DNA of 64,000 nucleotides from Gammaproteobacteria bacterium. Its GTDB lineage: Bacteria; Pseudomonadota; Gammaproteobacteria; Steroidobacterales; Foliamicaceae. Numbering within the stretch: position 1 is the first letter of the stretch; each line of letters opens with the position of its first letter. Location: contig WTGP01000018.1 in the NCBI GenBank assembly GCA_011523505.1, positions 369,777 to 433,776 on the forward strand, given 5' to 3'. The notes beneath the pieces are model-generated. The model was not told the origin of the DNA. It did no database searches and saw nothing but the letters and a program-made list of their open reading frames with translations. The translations under genes were made by a program, and so were the position numbers. Below, in pieces: positions 54,168 to 63,659 of the stretch.

Positions 54168-55031
54168 CTATTCCCTGCTTTCCGACCGGTTCAGGTAGCG
54201 GAAGAAATCACTCTCGCTGTCCAGCACCAGCAGGTCGCCCTCGGCGCCAAAGGCGTTGCGGTAGGCGTTGATTCTCCGGTAGAACGAGTAGAACTCACGG
54301 TCCTTGTTGTAGGCGTTGGCGTAGGTTTCCGCCGCGTTCGCGTCGCCTTCGCCGCGCAGGATCTCGGCTTCCCTGTAGGCACTGGAGATGATCACGGTCT
54401 TCTGCCTGTCCGCGTCGGCGCGAATCTGTTCGGCCATCTCCGCACCCTCGGCACGCAATTCCGAGGCCACGCGGGCCCGTTCCTGGCGCATCCGCTGGAA
54501 AACCGATTCGCTGACCTCGTCACGGAACTCGATGCGTTTCACCCGCACGTCAACAACTTCGATGCCGAACTCGCTCGCGGCACGCCGGGCGTTGGTCAGC
54601 ATCTCGAACATCAGTTCACGGCGTTCCGCCGACACCACTTCGGGAACGGTGCGCTTGGCGAACTCGGCGCGGATGTCGTCCTTGATGATTTCAAGCAGTC
54701 TCTGCTGGGCGCGGGATTCGGTCAGCAAATCGGTATAGAACTGGCGCACATCGGAAATCCGCCACTTGACGAAAAAATCAACGATCAGGTTTTTCTTCTC
54801 CTCCGTCAGAAAAGCTTCCTGCGGACTGTTGATCGTAAGGATCTGATTCGAGAATTTCTGCACGTTGTTGACGAAGGGGAACTTGAAATGCAGGCCCGGC
54901 GCGTAATCCGTCTCCACGATCTCTCCGAACCGGAAACGTATCGCGTGCTCGCGCTGGTCCACCGAAAACACAGTGCCCCACACAGTAACAACGGCCAATA
55001 TCGTCAAGGCAATCCAACCACTTGGTTTCAT
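54168..55031 (-). CDS. hflC: HflC, FtsH-modulating SPFH protein
   Basis: Inner-membrane SPFH/band-7 protein of 287 residues. One N-terminal helix (WIALTILAVVTVWGTVFSVD), then the band-7 domain (QREHAIRFRFGEIVETDYAP) and a C-terminal helical part with GDANAAETYANAYNKDREFY. With HflK it forms the large cage around FtsH that tunes membrane proteolysis. The ATG at 55031 overlaps the hflK stop by four bases. Confidence 0.97.
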   Translation of the reverse strand: MKPSGWIALTILAVVTVWGTVFSVDQREHAIRFRFGEIVETDYAPGLHFKFPFVNNVQKFSNQILTINSPQEAFLTEEKKNLIVDFFVKWRISDVRQFYTDLLTESRAQQRLLEIIKDDIRAEFAKRTVPEVVSAERRELMFEMLTNARRAASEFGIEVVDVRVKRIEFRDEVSESVFQRMRQERARVASELRAEGAEMAEQIRADADRQKTVIISSAYREAEILRGEGDANAAETYANAYNKDREFYSFYRRINAYRNAFGAEGDLLVLDSESDFFRYLNRSESRE

Positions 55032-56125
55032 GATCCCGGTCCTCCGCGGCGACGCCGCGCTTCATCCCTTTCCGTTACCCGAGAACTCCCGTCGGTCGAC
55101 GCAGTCGGCGACTGTTCCGAGCCCGCCCCGCGCCTGATGAGTTGATCCAGCGGCAGGTAAAGCAGGTTGCCGCTGCCCTCGGCATCCATCAGTACTTTGC
55201 TGGAGTCCCCGTAAAGTTCCTCCAGCGCTTCGATATACAGGCGATCCCGCGTCACTTCCGGCGCCTTCTGGTACTCCGCGAGAAGCTTCTCGAAGCGCTG
55301 CGCCTCGCCTTCGGCGTTCGCAATCACCTCGGCCTTGTACGCCTCGGCATCCTGAATCCGGCGGGCGGCTTCTCCCCGGGCCCTGGGCACGACATCATTG
55401 GCGTAGGCCTCCGCCTCGAAGGCCAGCCGCTCCTTATCCTCGCGCGCCTTGATTGCGTCCTGCACGGCCGCTTCGACCTGCTGGGGGTAGTTGGCGTCGC
55501 GCAGGTTCACCTGGGTAACGCCGATACCGGCTCCGTAATCGTCCAGGGTCTGCTGAATCAGATCCTCGGTGCGCTGGGCGATGTCGCTGCGGCCTTCTCC
55601 CAGAATATAGTCCATCTGGTTTTTGCCGATGATCTCGCGGATGGCGCTTTCGCTGACATCGCCCAGTGTTTCCTCGGCCACGCGAACGTTGAACAGGAAG
55701 TCCTCGGGCTGGGTACGCTGGTACTGCACCACAAGATCGACTTCGACGATGTTCTCGTCGGCCGTCAGCATGCGGGTCTTCTGGCTGAAGTTGTTGACTT
55801 CGGCCACGTTGATTTTTTCCACGCTCTCGATGGGCCACGGGACGTGCCAGCGCAGGCCGGCCCCTGTGGTCCTGGCGTGTTCGCCGAACCGCAGCACAAC
55901 CGCGCGCTCGGCCTCATCGACCCGGTAGAGGCCGAAGAGGGACCACAGGCCAATAATGATTGCCAGCGCCCATATCAGCGTGCCGCGATAAGACCGCTTG
56001 CCTCCGCCGCCGAGTCCGCCGAAGAGCTTTTTCAGCGTATCGCGGACGACATCTTCCAGATCGGGTTGCTGGCGGCCGCCCCGATTCCATGAACCGTTAC
56101 CACCGCCCGGTTCGTTCCAAGCCAT
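55028..56125 (-). CDS. hflK: HflK, FtsH-modulating SPFH protein
   Basis: SPFH partner of HflC, 365 residues. A Gly/Asn-rich cytoplasmic start (GGGNGSWNRGGRQQPDLEDV) is followed by a membrane helix (TLIWALAIIIGLWSLFGLY) and the band-7 domain (VDEAERAVVLRFGEHARTTG). The C-terminus ends with a polar tail (TERDEARRRRGGPGS). Translationally coupled to hflC. The ATG at 56125 has only a weak ribosome site. Confidence 0.97.
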   Translation of the reverse strand: MAWNEPGGGNGSWNRGGRQQPDLEDVVRDTLKKLFGGLGGGGKRSYRGTLIWALAIIIGLWSLFGLYRVDEAERAVVLRFGEHARTTGAGLRWHVPWPIESVEKINVAEVNNFSQKTRMLTADENIVEVDLVVQYQRTQPEDFLFNVRVAEETLGDVSESAIREIIGKNQMDYILGEGRSDIAQRTEDLIQQTLDDYGAGIGVTQVNLRDANYPQQVEAAVQDAIKAREDKERLAFEAEAYANDVVPRARGEAARRIQDAEAYKAEVIANAEGEAQRFEKLLAEYQKAPEVTRDRLYIEALEELYGDSSKVLMDAEGSGNLLYLPLDQLIRRGAGSEQSPTASTDGSSRVTERDEARRRRGGPGS

Positions 56126-56160
56126 ATCAGATTTTCCGTGTTGTGCTCGTCAATAAGCGC

Positions 56161-57405
56161 CTAGGCCGCACCGATGTCCTCGCGGCTGGCCAGTTTTTCG
56201 TAAGCTCGGCGTGTCATTTCCAAATCCAGTGTCCAACCTCCGCCGGGCAACAGTCGTTCGCGGAGTACGCGGCCGCGGCGATAGAGCAATGCCCGGAGCC
56301 TTCCCTGACCGGCGCTTAGCCGGACCGTGCGGCGCAGCCGCCCCGCCGACAAACGCTGTGCAACCTTTGCAAGCAACTCTTCCACACCGGCGCCGCAGAG
56401 CGCCGAGATCCAGGCCGCGCCGCAGTCGCCATCGACCGCTTGCAACCCTCCGGGAATTATATCCGCCTTATTGAATACGCGGAGCAGCGGCGTGTCGCCC
56501 GCTCCGATTTCTTCCAGCACCCGTTCGACCTCGTCGATCCGCTCCACCTGGTCGGAGGCGGAAGCGTCTATCACGTGCAGGATCAGGTCGGCGGAGGCGA
56601 TCTCCTCCAGGGTGGAGTTGAACGCCGCGATCAGCTCGTGCGGAAGATCGCGGATAAAGCCCACGGTGTCGGAAAGCAGGACTTCCTGACCGTGCGGGAG
56701 CCCAATCCGCCGTATCGTGGGATCGAGTGTATCGAAGGGCCGGTCATGGGCGGTTACCGTGGCTCCGGCCAGGCGGTTGAAGAGCGTGGACTTGCCGACG
56801 TTGGTGTATCCGGCCAGGGAAACGAGCGCGGAATCGGAACGCTTGCGGCGGGCCCTTCCCAGGCGCCGGCGCGCCATGACGCCGTCGAGCTGGGTTTCCA
56901 GGCGCCGGATTCGCTGGGACACCAGGCGGCGGTCGGTCTCCAGCTGGGTTTCGCCGGGGCCGCGCAGTCCGATACCGCCCTTTTGCCGTTCAAGGTGGGT
57001 CCAGCCGCCCACGAGGCGCGTTGACAGGTGCCGGAGCTGGGCGAGTTCCACCTGCAGCTTGCCCTCCCGGCTGCGCGCCCGCAGGGCGAAAATGTCGAGG
57101 ATCAGGCTGGTGCGGTCTACAACCCGGCAGTTCAGCGCCCGCTCGAGGTTGCGCTCCTGCGAAGGACTCAGCGTGAAGTCCACGACCAGCAGCACGGGCG
57201 CGAATTCCGCGCACCGGATCCGGAGTTCTTCGAGCTTGCCGCTGCGGATCAGGGTGCGCGGATCGGGCCGGCGCAGTTGCGCGGTAACGGTGCCCGCGAC
57301 CTGGGCGCCGGCCGAAGCGGCCAGCGACTCGAATTCCAGCCTTCGGGCGTCATCGCCCGAAGGCACCAGCAGGATGGCCCTCTGGTCGGGCAGGTTCTCG
57401 ATCAA
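56161..57405 (-). CDS. hflX: ribosome-associated GTPase HflX
   Basis: Obg-related GTPase of 414 residues that splits stalled ribosomes. The N-terminal HflX domain (RPDPRTLIRSGKLEELRI, then VLLVVDFTLSPSQERNLERA) is followed by a coiled linker with GGIGLRGPGETQLETDRRLV. The GTPase domain shows SLAGYTNVGKSTLFNRL, LSDTVGFIRDLPHELIAAF and LRVFNKADI. The start appears to be TTG at 57405, 18 bases after hfq; no strong ribosome site is seen. Confidence 0.95.
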   Translation of the reverse strand: MIENLPDQRAILLVPSGDDARRLEFESLAASAGAQVAGTVTAQLRRPDPRTLIRSGKLEELRIRCAEFAPVLLVVDFTLSPSQERNLERALNCRVVDRTSLILDIFALRARSREGKLQVELAQLRHLSTRLVGGWTHLERQKGGIGLRGPGETQLETDRRLVSQRIRRLETQLDGVMARRRLGRARRKRSDSALVSLAGYTNVGKSTLFNRLAGATVTAHDRPFDTLDPTIRRIGLPHGQEVLLSDTVGFIRDLPHELIAAFNSTLEEIASADLILHVIDASASDQVERIDEVERVLEEIGAGDTPLLRVFNKADIIPGGLQAVDGDCGAAWISALCGAGVEELLAKVAQRLSAGRLRRTVRLSAGQGRLRALLYRRGRVLRERLLPGGGWTLDLEMTRRAYEKLASREDIGAA

Positions 57406-57423
57406 ACGACGGAGGCCTGCACC

Positions 57424-57663
57424 CTACGCCTGCTCCTCGCGCAGAATGCTGTCCAGGTCCTGCTGGCGAACGGGGACGATGGCGGATATGGCGTGCTTGT
57501 ACACGATCTGGCTCACGCCATTGTGCAGCAGGATCACGAACATATCAAAGCCCCCAATCACGCCCTTGAGCTTGATGCCATTGACCAGGAACACGTAAAC
57601 GCGCGCCCTGCTTCTGCGAAGTGCGTTCAGAAACCGGTTCTGCAGGTCTTGGCGGGTTTCCAT
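57424..57663 (-). CDS. hfq: RNA chaperone Hfq, variant surface residues
   Basis: Sm-like hexameric RNA chaperone of 79 residues. Sm1 reads [20 protein letters not shown] and Sm2 is [15 protein letters not shown]. Compared with the Escherichia coli protein by hand, Gln8, Phe42, Lys56 and His57 are kept. Gln41 is Met, Tyr25 is Phe and the rim R16-R17-E18-R19 is RRSR. The short C-terminal tail ([15 protein letters not shown]) is acidic at its end. It follows the conserved miaA-hfq-hflX order and has an AGGAGG-type ribosome site. Confidence 0.96.
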   Translation of the reverse strand: METRQDLQNRFLNALRRSRARVYVFLVNGIKLKGVIGGFDMFVILLHNGVSQIVYKHAISAIVPVRQQDLDSILREEQA

Positions 57664-57831
57664 AGGAGGCTCCTTGGCGGACCCCCGACGCCCGGCTCGC
57701 GAGCCGCGGCCTTCGGGGCATTGTTTTGCTGGTCAAGGCAAGAATGATGCAAGGCCTGTGCTGCGCCAATATCGAAATTCGGCGTTTTTGACGAGTTTTT
57801 CCGCATCGCGCCAACAGCGCCTAGTCGCCGA
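57664..57831. promoter_or_regulatory. miaA-hfq spacer, likely hfq promoter region
   Basis: 168 bases between miaA and hfq. On the leftward strand there are TTGCAT and TTGACC with AT-rich bases after them (GCAAAACAAT), which could serve a promoter for hfq, but no pair has ideal spacing. A CGGCTCGCGAGCCG palindrome lies at about 57690-57704. Confidence 0.35.
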
Positions 57832-58794
57832 TCATTTGCAATCTTTCCTGGGTGTGGCCAGCCCTTCGCCAATATGCCAGTGCGAGTGGATTTCGTTTTC
57901 CACCTGCGTGGCGAATCGGGGATTTTCCGCAACAAGGCGGACGATGTCCCGCTCGGCCCGCAACCAGGTCAGCTGGCGCCTGCCCAGCGCCTTGGTGGCC
58001 CGGATTCCGCGCACTCTCGCCTCCTCCAGCGAAAAGTGCCCGTCGAGATGCTCCAGCAACTGCCGGTAGCCCGCAATCCGCGTGGCCGGCAGGCCCGGAT
58101 CGAGCTTGAGCGCATGCAGGGCCCGCGCTTCATCCAGCCAGCCCCTCTTCATCATGTCGTCGAAGCGCTCCTCGATACGCCGCCGCCAAGCGCTGCGGTC
58201 TTCGGGAATCAGCGCGAATTTCAGATAACCGTGCGGCACGGTTCCGGAAGCGTCAAGCCAGAATTCGCTGATCGGCCGCCCCGTCAGCCGCAGCACCTCC
58301 AGCGCCCGTTCAATGCGGGCGCCGTCGTTGGGCGAAATGCGGGCGGCACCCGCGGGGTCAAGTTGCTTCAGCTGCTCATGCAGGGCCGGCCAGCCCTCTC
58401 GCCCGGCGCGCTCCTGAATGGCCCTTCGCAGCGCGGCGTCGGCGCCGGGCAACTCCGCAAGACCCTGCTCCAGGGCCCGGAAATACAGCATCGTGCCGCC
58501 CGCCAGCACCGGCACCTGCCCGAGTTCCCGCGCTTGTGCGATCTCGCGGCGGGCGTCCTGGGCAAAACGCGCCGCCGAATAGCGCTCATCCGGCGAGCAC
58601 AGGTCCACCAGGAAATGCGGAGCAATGCGCCGCTCCTCGGGGCCCGGCTTGGCCGTGCCGATGTCCAGCCCGCGGTAAACGCAGGCCGAGTCCACGCTGA
58701 TCACCCTGAGCGGCAGCCGCTTCGCCAGGTCCACTACCAGCCGCGTCTTGCCCACACACGTCGGCCCCTTCAGGAGCACCGCCTCTATCCGCAC
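57832..58794 (-). CDS. miaA: tRNA dimethylallyltransferase MiaA
   Basis: Adds dimethylallyl to A37 of UNN-decoding tRNAs. The product is 320 residues from a GTG at 58794; GTG at 58782 is an alternative and the longer frame to 58875 overlaps mutL. P-loop is KGPTCVGKTRLV (usual form GPTASGKT). DSACVYRGLDIGTAKP is the DSxQvYRxldIGTaKp motif. Then PHFLVDLCSPDERYSAARFA, LAGGTMLYFRAL, ARISPNDGARIERALEV and TRIAGYRQLLEHLDG. Lies six bases after mutL. Confidence 0.94.
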   Translation of the reverse strand: MRIEAVLLKGPTCVGKTRLVVDLAKRLPLRVISVDSACVYRGLDIGTAKPGPEERRIAPHFLVDLCSPDERYSAARFAQDARREIAQARELGQVPVLAGGTMLYFRALEQGLAELPGADAALRRAIQERAGREGWPALHEQLKQLDPAGAARISPNDGARIERALEVLRLTGRPISEFWLDASGTVPHGYLKFALIPEDRSAWRRRIEERFDDMMKRGWLDEARALHALKLDPGLPATRIAGYRQLLEHLDGHFSLEEARVRGIRATKALGRRQLTWLRAERDIVRLVAENPRFATQVENEIHSHWHIGEGLATPRKDCK

Positions 58795-58799
58795 GCCCC

Positions 58800-60584
58800 C
58801 TACTGGCCGCGCAGGAAGATGCGGTCCAGTTCCTGGATGCGGAAGGCCCGCCAGGTCGGCCGTCCGTGGTTGCACTGGTCCGCGCGCGGCGTCCTCTCCA
58901 TGTCGCGCAGCAGCGCGTTCATTTCCTCCAGCGTGAGCCGCCGGTTGGCCCGCACCGAAGTGTGGCAGGCCATCGTCGCGAGGATATGGTGAATCCGCCC
59001 CGTCAACTCTTCGGCTGAGTCCTCCGTCTCGGCCTCCTGCCGCGCCTGCGCTCCCGACAGCAGGTCGCGCAGCATGGCCTCCGCGTCCCCGCCGGCCAGC
59101 AGCGCCGGGACTTCCCGCACCGCCAGCGTCTCCGGTCCCACCTGGTCCACCACGAAACCCAGCCTTTTCCAGGTTTCGCGCTGCCGCGTGGCCGTGTCCA
59201 TGTCCTCGCGGCCGACCCTCAGGCGAACGGGCTCCAGCAGGAGCTGCGAGCCCAGGCCCTGGTCGTCGAGCTGGGCCTTCATCCGCTCGTACACCACCCG
59301 CTCGTGGGCCGCATGCGCGTCCACGATGATCAGGCCCTCGCTGTTCTCGGCCAGGATGTAGATACCCGCCAGTTGCGCCAGCGCGAATCCCAGGGGCGGC
59401 ATTTCTCCCTCGGACGCCCCGGCCCGGGGTTCACGCACGGGCGCGTGGGTCTGGCCTGGACCCAGGGGAAGCGGCGAGGCGCCCAGCAGCGTTGCCAGCG
59501 CGCCGGCGCCGGCGCGCTCCGCCGGTCCGTGAAAACCACCCACGCCTCGCCCACCTTCGGTCGTCTCTTCCAGGCTCGATTCGCCGGGCCGGGTGCCCGC
59601 CAGTACGGCTTCCAGCGTGCGCCGGACCACGTCATGGACCTTGCGCCCTTCCCGAAAGCGAACTTCGAGCTTGGCGGGATGCGCGTTGACGTCCACCAGC
59701 GCGGGATCCAATTCCAGGTACAACAGCCAGGCCGGGTGGCGGCCGTGAAACATCACGTCCGCATAAGCCTGACGCACGGCGTGGGCCACCGTGCGATCGA
59801 AAATCGCCCGCCCGTTCAGGAACAGGTGCTGCATGTCGCCCTGGCTGCGGGAGTATTTCGGGCGCGCCAGCCACCCGCGCAGGTGCATGCCCTGGCGCTG
59901 TTCCTCGAAGTACAGGGCGTGTTCAATGAATTGAGGGCCCAGCAGCTTCGCAATCCGCTCCTCCTCCTGCTCGCGGGTTTGCGCGGGCGGAAGGTCGTAG
60001 CTCAGGCGGCCGTCCTTTTCGTAGCGCACGCCTGTGGAGTAACGGCTCAGCGCCATTCGCAGCAGCGCCCGGTCGATATGCCGCGTTTCCGTGACCGGTT
60101 TGCGCAGGAAACTGCGCCGCGCCGGCGTGTTGTAGAAAAGGTCGCGCACTTCAACGGTCGTGCCTTGCGGGTGTGCCGCCGGGCGCGGCCCGGAGGTGCT
60201 GCCGCCGGAACTGCTCACGGTCCAGCCGCTGCGCTCGCCGGCGAGCTGCGAAGTCAGGGTGAGCCTCGCCACGGCGGCGATGCTGGGCAGCGCCTCGCCG
60301 CGAAATCCCAGCGTGGCGACGGTGCGCAGGTCGTCCAGGCTGGCAATCTTGCTGGTGGCGTGGCGCGTGAGCGCCACCGCCAGCTCTTCCGCGGCGATAC
60401 CCACGCCGTCATCGCGAACACGGCACAGCCGCGAACCGCCCTTCTCGATCTGCACGACGATCCGTCGCGCGCCCGCGTCCAGGCTGTTTTCCACCAGTTC
60501 CTTGACCACCGAGGCCGGGCGTTCCACGACCTCCCCCGCGGCGATCTGGTTGACCAGGTGGTCCGGCAGCAGTTGAATCGTCAT
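58800..60584 (-). CDS. mutL: DNA mismatch repair protein MutL
   Basis: A 594-residue MutL. GHKL ATPase motifs are VKELVENSLDAGARR, VRDDGVGIAAEELAVALTRH, ATSKIASLDDLRTVATLGFR and GEALPSIAAVARLTL. The C-terminal dimerisation domain has YILAENSEGLIIVDAHAAHE and ends MACHTSVRANRRLTLEEMN. No DQHA(x)2E(x)4E endonuclease motif is seen, as expected in organisms using MutH or another nick. The ATG at 60584 overlaps the recO stop by four bases. Confidence 0.97.
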   Translation of the reverse strand: MTIQLLPDHLVNQIAAGEVVERPASVVKELVENSLDAGARRIVVQIEKGGSRLCRVRDDGVGIAAEELAVALTRHATSKIASLDDLRTVATLGFRGEALPSIAAVARLTLTSQLAGERSGWTVSSSGGSTSGPRPAAHPQGTTVEVRDLFYNTPARRSFLRKPVTETRHIDRALLRMALSRYSTGVRYEKDGRLSYDLPPAQTREQEEERIAKLLGPQFIEHALYFEEQRQGMHLRGWLARPKYSRSQGDMQHLFLNGRAIFDRTVAHAVRQAYADVMFHGRHPAWLLYLELDPALVDVNAHPAKLEVRFREGRKVHDVVRRTLEAVLAGTRPGESSLEETTEGGRGVGGFHGPAERAGAGALATLLGASPLPLGPGQTHAPVREPRAGASEGEMPPLGFALAQLAGIYILAENSEGLIIVDAHAAHERVVYERMKAQLDDQGLGSQLLLEPVRLRVGREDMDTATRQRETWKRLGFVVDQVGPETLAVREVPALLAGGDAEAMLRDLLSGAQARQEAETEDSAEELTGRIHHILATMACHTSVRANRRLTLEEMNALLRDMERTPRADQCNHGRPTWRAFRIQELDRIFLRGQ

Positions 60585-61309
60585 CGCATGGCCGCGAACA
60601 CCTTGCGCGTGTTCAGCGGCTTCCCCTCCAGGTAGAAATCAATCGCCGTTTTCAAAAGCCGGCTCGCGGCGCGGCGTGTGTTGCGGCTGCCCCAGTCCCC
60701 GCGCGCTATGCCCAGAAGCTCGGCGCCGGAAAAATTCATCGCCTCGCCGGTGAGCGCGCCGTTCGGCAGGGCCTCGGCGCCCTGTTCCATACGATAACAA
60801 TAGGCTGCCCCGGGGGCCAGGTCCCGTCCCTCGATGTCGTGGCTGAGGTTCAGTCCGAATCCCAGTGAAGCCAAAAGGTCCAGCTCGAAGCGCCGAAGAA
60901 CCGGCTCCATCGGTCCGGCCGCGCACAGGTCGCCCAGCGCCTGCGAGTAGTGGTCGAACAATTCCGGGTGCGGGTCTTCGCGCCGAGTAAGGCGCAACAC
61001 GAGTTCGTTCAGATACATCGCGGCAAGAAGCCTTTCCCCGCCCGGCGGGGCCGGTGCGGCGTTTTGCGGGGCGCTCTCCGCGGCGGTCAGCGTTGCGAGC
61101 TCCCCTCTGCCGGTCCAGGAAAGCAGCAGCAGCCGAAAAGGCCGTGCGGCGAGCGCCAGCGCCGAACGCGGCCTGCGCCCGCCCCGCGCGACCAGGCCCA
61201 TACGGCCGAATTCCCGGGAGAAGGCCTCCACGATCAGGCTCGTCTCGCGAAACGGACGGCTGTGAAGAACCCACGATTCGGCCAGCTCCACGCGGCGGAC
61301 CGTATTCAC
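60581..61309 (-). CDS. recO: DNA repair protein RecO
   Basis: Recombination mediator that helps RecA onto SSB-coated DNA, 242 residues. The N-terminal OB-fold (ESWVLHSRPFRETSLIVEAF) and the following RMGLVARGGRRPRSALALAA stretch are typical. The C-terminal helical domain contains YLNELVLRLTRREDPHPELF. The zinc-binding cysteines of some RecO proteins are not obvious. The start overlaps the era stop by four bases, and mutL overlaps its end. Confidence 0.93.
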   Translation of the reverse strand: MNTVRRVELAESWVLHSRPFRETSLIVEAFSREFGRMGLVARGGRRPRSALALAARPFRLLLLSWTGRGELATLTAAESAPQNAAPAPPGGERLLAAMYLNELVLRLTRREDPHPELFDHYSQALGDLCAAGPMEPVLRRFELDLLASLGFGLNLSHDIEGRDLAPGAAYCYRMEQGAEALPNGALTGEAMNFSGAELLGIARGDWGSRNTRRAASRLLKTAIDFYLEGKPLNTRKVFAAMR

Positions 61310-62175
61310 CGACAGTACCGCGGATTGTTGAACCAGTTCTTGCGCACCCGCACCTGGGCGCGCAAATGGAACGGGCGCTTGAAGATGCGCTGAAGTTCCA
61401 TGCGCGCCTGGCGGCCCGCCGCCTTGAGCCGCAAGCCGCCGCGGCCGATCACGATGCCGCGCTGCGAGGCGCGGTTGACGCGCACCTCAAGCTCCGCTAC
61501 CACCGCCCTGCCGCGCGTATCCAGAGACGTCACGGCCACATCCAGATCGTACGGGACCTCACGATGCGTATTCAGGGTCAGTTTCTCGCGCAGCATCTCG
61601 GCGATTCGAAAGCTCAGGTCACGGTCCGTTACCGCTTCGGGCGGATACAGCGGATCGCCCTCGGGCAGATATTGCGCCACGACCTCGCCCAGGCGGTCCA
61701 GGTTGTCCCCGTGCAGTGCCGAGATCGGCACGATCTCGGCGAACTCGCCTCTTTCGGCGCACTCCTCGAGAAAGGGAAAGAGCTCTTCGCGGCTCTTCAG
61801 GCGATCGATCTTGTTGACAACCAGGATGCACGTCAGGCCCGACTTCCCTATTTCCTCCAGGACCCGCGTGTCGCCCGCCAGCCACCGGCCGGCCTCGACC
61901 ATCATCAGGACGACGTCGGCGCCGGCCACCGAACCCAGCGCGGCGCGGTTCATGCTGCGCGACAACAGCCGGGCGCCGGGCACGTGCAGCCCGGGCGTGT
62001 CCACCAGCACGAGCTGGGACTCGTCCGTATGGCGCACGCCGGTGATCGCATGCCGGGTGGTTTGCGGCTTGCGCGTTTCGATGCTGACCTTTTCCTTCAG
62101 CAGGCGATTCAGCAGCGTGGACTTGCCCACATTGGGCCGGCCGAGAATGGGCGCCAGCCCGGCGCGGAAACTCAT
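61306..62175 (-). CDS. era: GTPase Era
   Basis: Ribosome-assembly GTPase of 289 residues. G1 is PILGRPNVGKSTLLNRLL, G3 is LVDTPGLHVPG, G4 is VVNKIDRLK. The C-terminal KH domain shows SQRGIVIGRGGLRLKAAGRQ. ATG at 62175 overlaps the rnc stop (ATGA); the in-frame extension upstream lies inside rnc. Order rnc-era-recO is the standard proteobacterial one. Confidence 0.97.
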   Translation of the reverse strand: MSFRAGLAPILGRPNVGKSTLLNRLLKEKVSIETRKPQTTRHAITGVRHTDESQLVLVDTPGLHVPGARLLSRSMNRAALGSVAGADVVLMMVEAGRWLAGDTRVLEEIGKSGLTCILVVNKIDRLKSREELFPFLEECAERGEFAEIVPISALHGDNLDRLGEVVAQYLPEGDPLYPPEAVTDRDLSFRIAEMLREKLTLNTHREVPYDLDVAVTSLDTRGRAVVAELEVRVNRASQRGIVIGRGGLRLKAAGRQARMELQRIFKRPFHLRAQVRVRKNWFNNPRYCR

Positions 62176-62855
62176 GGCGATTCGCCGACGGCGGCCAGCA
62201 CGCACGCCGCCGCCTCGACTTCCGACGCCTGTATCGTGCGTCCCTCGCCTTCGGCGCTCAGGGACAGTTCCGGCACCTTGCACACGGAGCGGAAGGACGG
62301 CGCCTGGGGATCGTCGCGGGAACCGGCCAGCCGGTATACCGGCGGATTGAATCCCCGCCCCTGCAGATACTCCTGGAGCAGGCTCTTGGCGTCGCGCGGC
62401 AAGTCCGCGACGGACTTCAGCCGCTGGGCAAACAGCTTCTCGAAAACGGCCGTCGCCGGCTCGATGCCCCCGTCCAGCCAGACCGCCGCGAACACCGCCT
62501 CCAGCGCATCGGCAATCATCGCTTCATGCGCCGGTCCGTCCGGCGCCAGGTCCGCGCCCTTGTAGCGCAGGTGCTTTGCGAGGTTCACTTCCGCGGCGAC
62601 GGAAGCCAGCGTGGCCCTCTGCACCAGGCGCTGGCGCAATTGGGTCAGTCCGCCCTCCAGGGCTTTCTCGTGGCGCTTGTAGAGGTAATCCGAAGCGACC
62701 AGTTCCAGCACGGCGTCGCCGAGATATTCAAGGCGGCGGTTGTTATGTTCGTCGGCGCTGGGATGGGTCAGCGCCTGCTTCAGTAATTCGGGACGGGCAA
62801 AGTCATGCCCTAGCGCACGGCCGGCCCACCGGGAGAGCTGCCGGCCGCCGGTCAA
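62172..62855 (-). CDS. rnc: ribonuclease III
   Basis: Double-stranded-RNA endonuclease of 227 residues. The signature is NNRRLEYLGDAVLELVASDY, and the second metal site is DALEAVFAAVWLDGG. The C-terminal dsRNA-binding domain begins DAKSLLQEYLQGRGFNPPVY. The start is TTG at 62855, overlapping the lepB stop by four bases (TTGA). Confidence 0.96.
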   Translation of the reverse strand: MTGGRQLSRWAGRALGHDFARPELLKQALTHPSADEHNNRRLEYLGDAVLELVASDYLYKRHEKALEGGLTQLRQRLVQRATLASVAAEVNLAKHLRYKGADLAPDGPAHEAMIADALEAVFAAVWLDGGIEPATAVFEKLFAQRLKSVADLPRDAKSLLQEYLQGRGFNPPVYRLAGSRDDPQAPSFRSVCKVPELSLSAEGEGRTIQASEVEAAACVLAAVGESP

Positions 62856-63622
62856 TTAATCGCGTCGCCGATACGGCCCCATTCGGGCATGCTGCCAATC
62901 TCCCAATTGAACCAGATGCGCTCAGCGCGGCCTACAAGGCGATCCTCCGGAATAAAGCCGACTGCCGGGTAACGGCTGTCCCTGCTGTTGTCCCGGTTGT
63001 CCCCCATAACGAAATATTGCCCCTCGGGAACCGTGAACGTGCCTTCCTTACTGATCCGCCCGGGCATGAAATGGACGTCATGGCTGGCCTGACCCAGAAC
63101 CTCCACCGCCTTATGCACCGGGTACGGCGATGCCGAGTTCACCGGAACAGGCTCGCTCAGCTCGACGGGCTCGCCGTTGATGCTAAGCCGCTTGCCCCGA
63201 TACTCGACGACATCGCCCGGCAGACCGACCATGCGCTTGATGAAGTTGGCCCGCGGGTCGGAGGGCAGCTTGAACACCACCACGTCTCCGCGTTCCGGCG
63301 TTCCCAACTCGACGACGGTGGTGTTGGTGACAGGCAAACGAAGGCCGTACGCGAACTTGTTGACGAAAATGAAATCGCCGATTTCCAGGGTCGGTTGCAT
63401 CGAGCCCGAGGGAATGCGGTAGGGCTCGTACAGGAAAGAGCGAATGCAGAGCACCACCAGGAGTACCGGGAGAAAGGCCGCGGCGTATTCGAAAATCTTC
63501 GACCTGGGCGCCAGTTCTCCGCCTTCCCCGGCAGCGCGCCTGGCGCGCGGCGTCAGGATGAAGCGGTCGAGCGCCCACAACACCAGCGCCAGGCCCGTAA
63601 TTCCAACCAGCCAGATTTCCAT
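62852..63622 (-). CDS. lepB: signal peptidase I
   Basis: Leader peptidase of 256 residues. Two N-terminal membrane helices (WLVGITGLALVLWALDRFIL and AFLPVLLVVLCIRSFLYEPY). The catalytic Ser is in YRIPSGSMQPTLEIGDF, the Lys in FIKRMVGLPGDVVEYRGK, and box E is YFVMGDNRDNSRDSRYPAVG. The ATG at 63622 is the family start. Overlaps rnc. Confidence 0.97.
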   Translation of the reverse strand: MEIWLVGITGLALVLWALDRFILTPRARRAAGEGGELAPRSKIFEYAAAFLPVLLVVLCIRSFLYEPYRIPSGSMQPTLEIGDFIFVNKFAYGLRLPVTNTTVVELGTPERGDVVVFKLPSDPRANFIKRMVGLPGDVVEYRGKRLSINGEPVELSEPVPVNSASPYPVHKAVEVLGQASHDVHFMPGRISKEGTFTVPEGQYFVMGDNRDNSRDSRYPAVGFIPEDRLVGRAERIWFNWEIGSMPEWGRIGDAIN

Positions 63623-63659
63623 AGGCCCGCGATTTTACCCGTGGCGCGAGCGATAAGCG

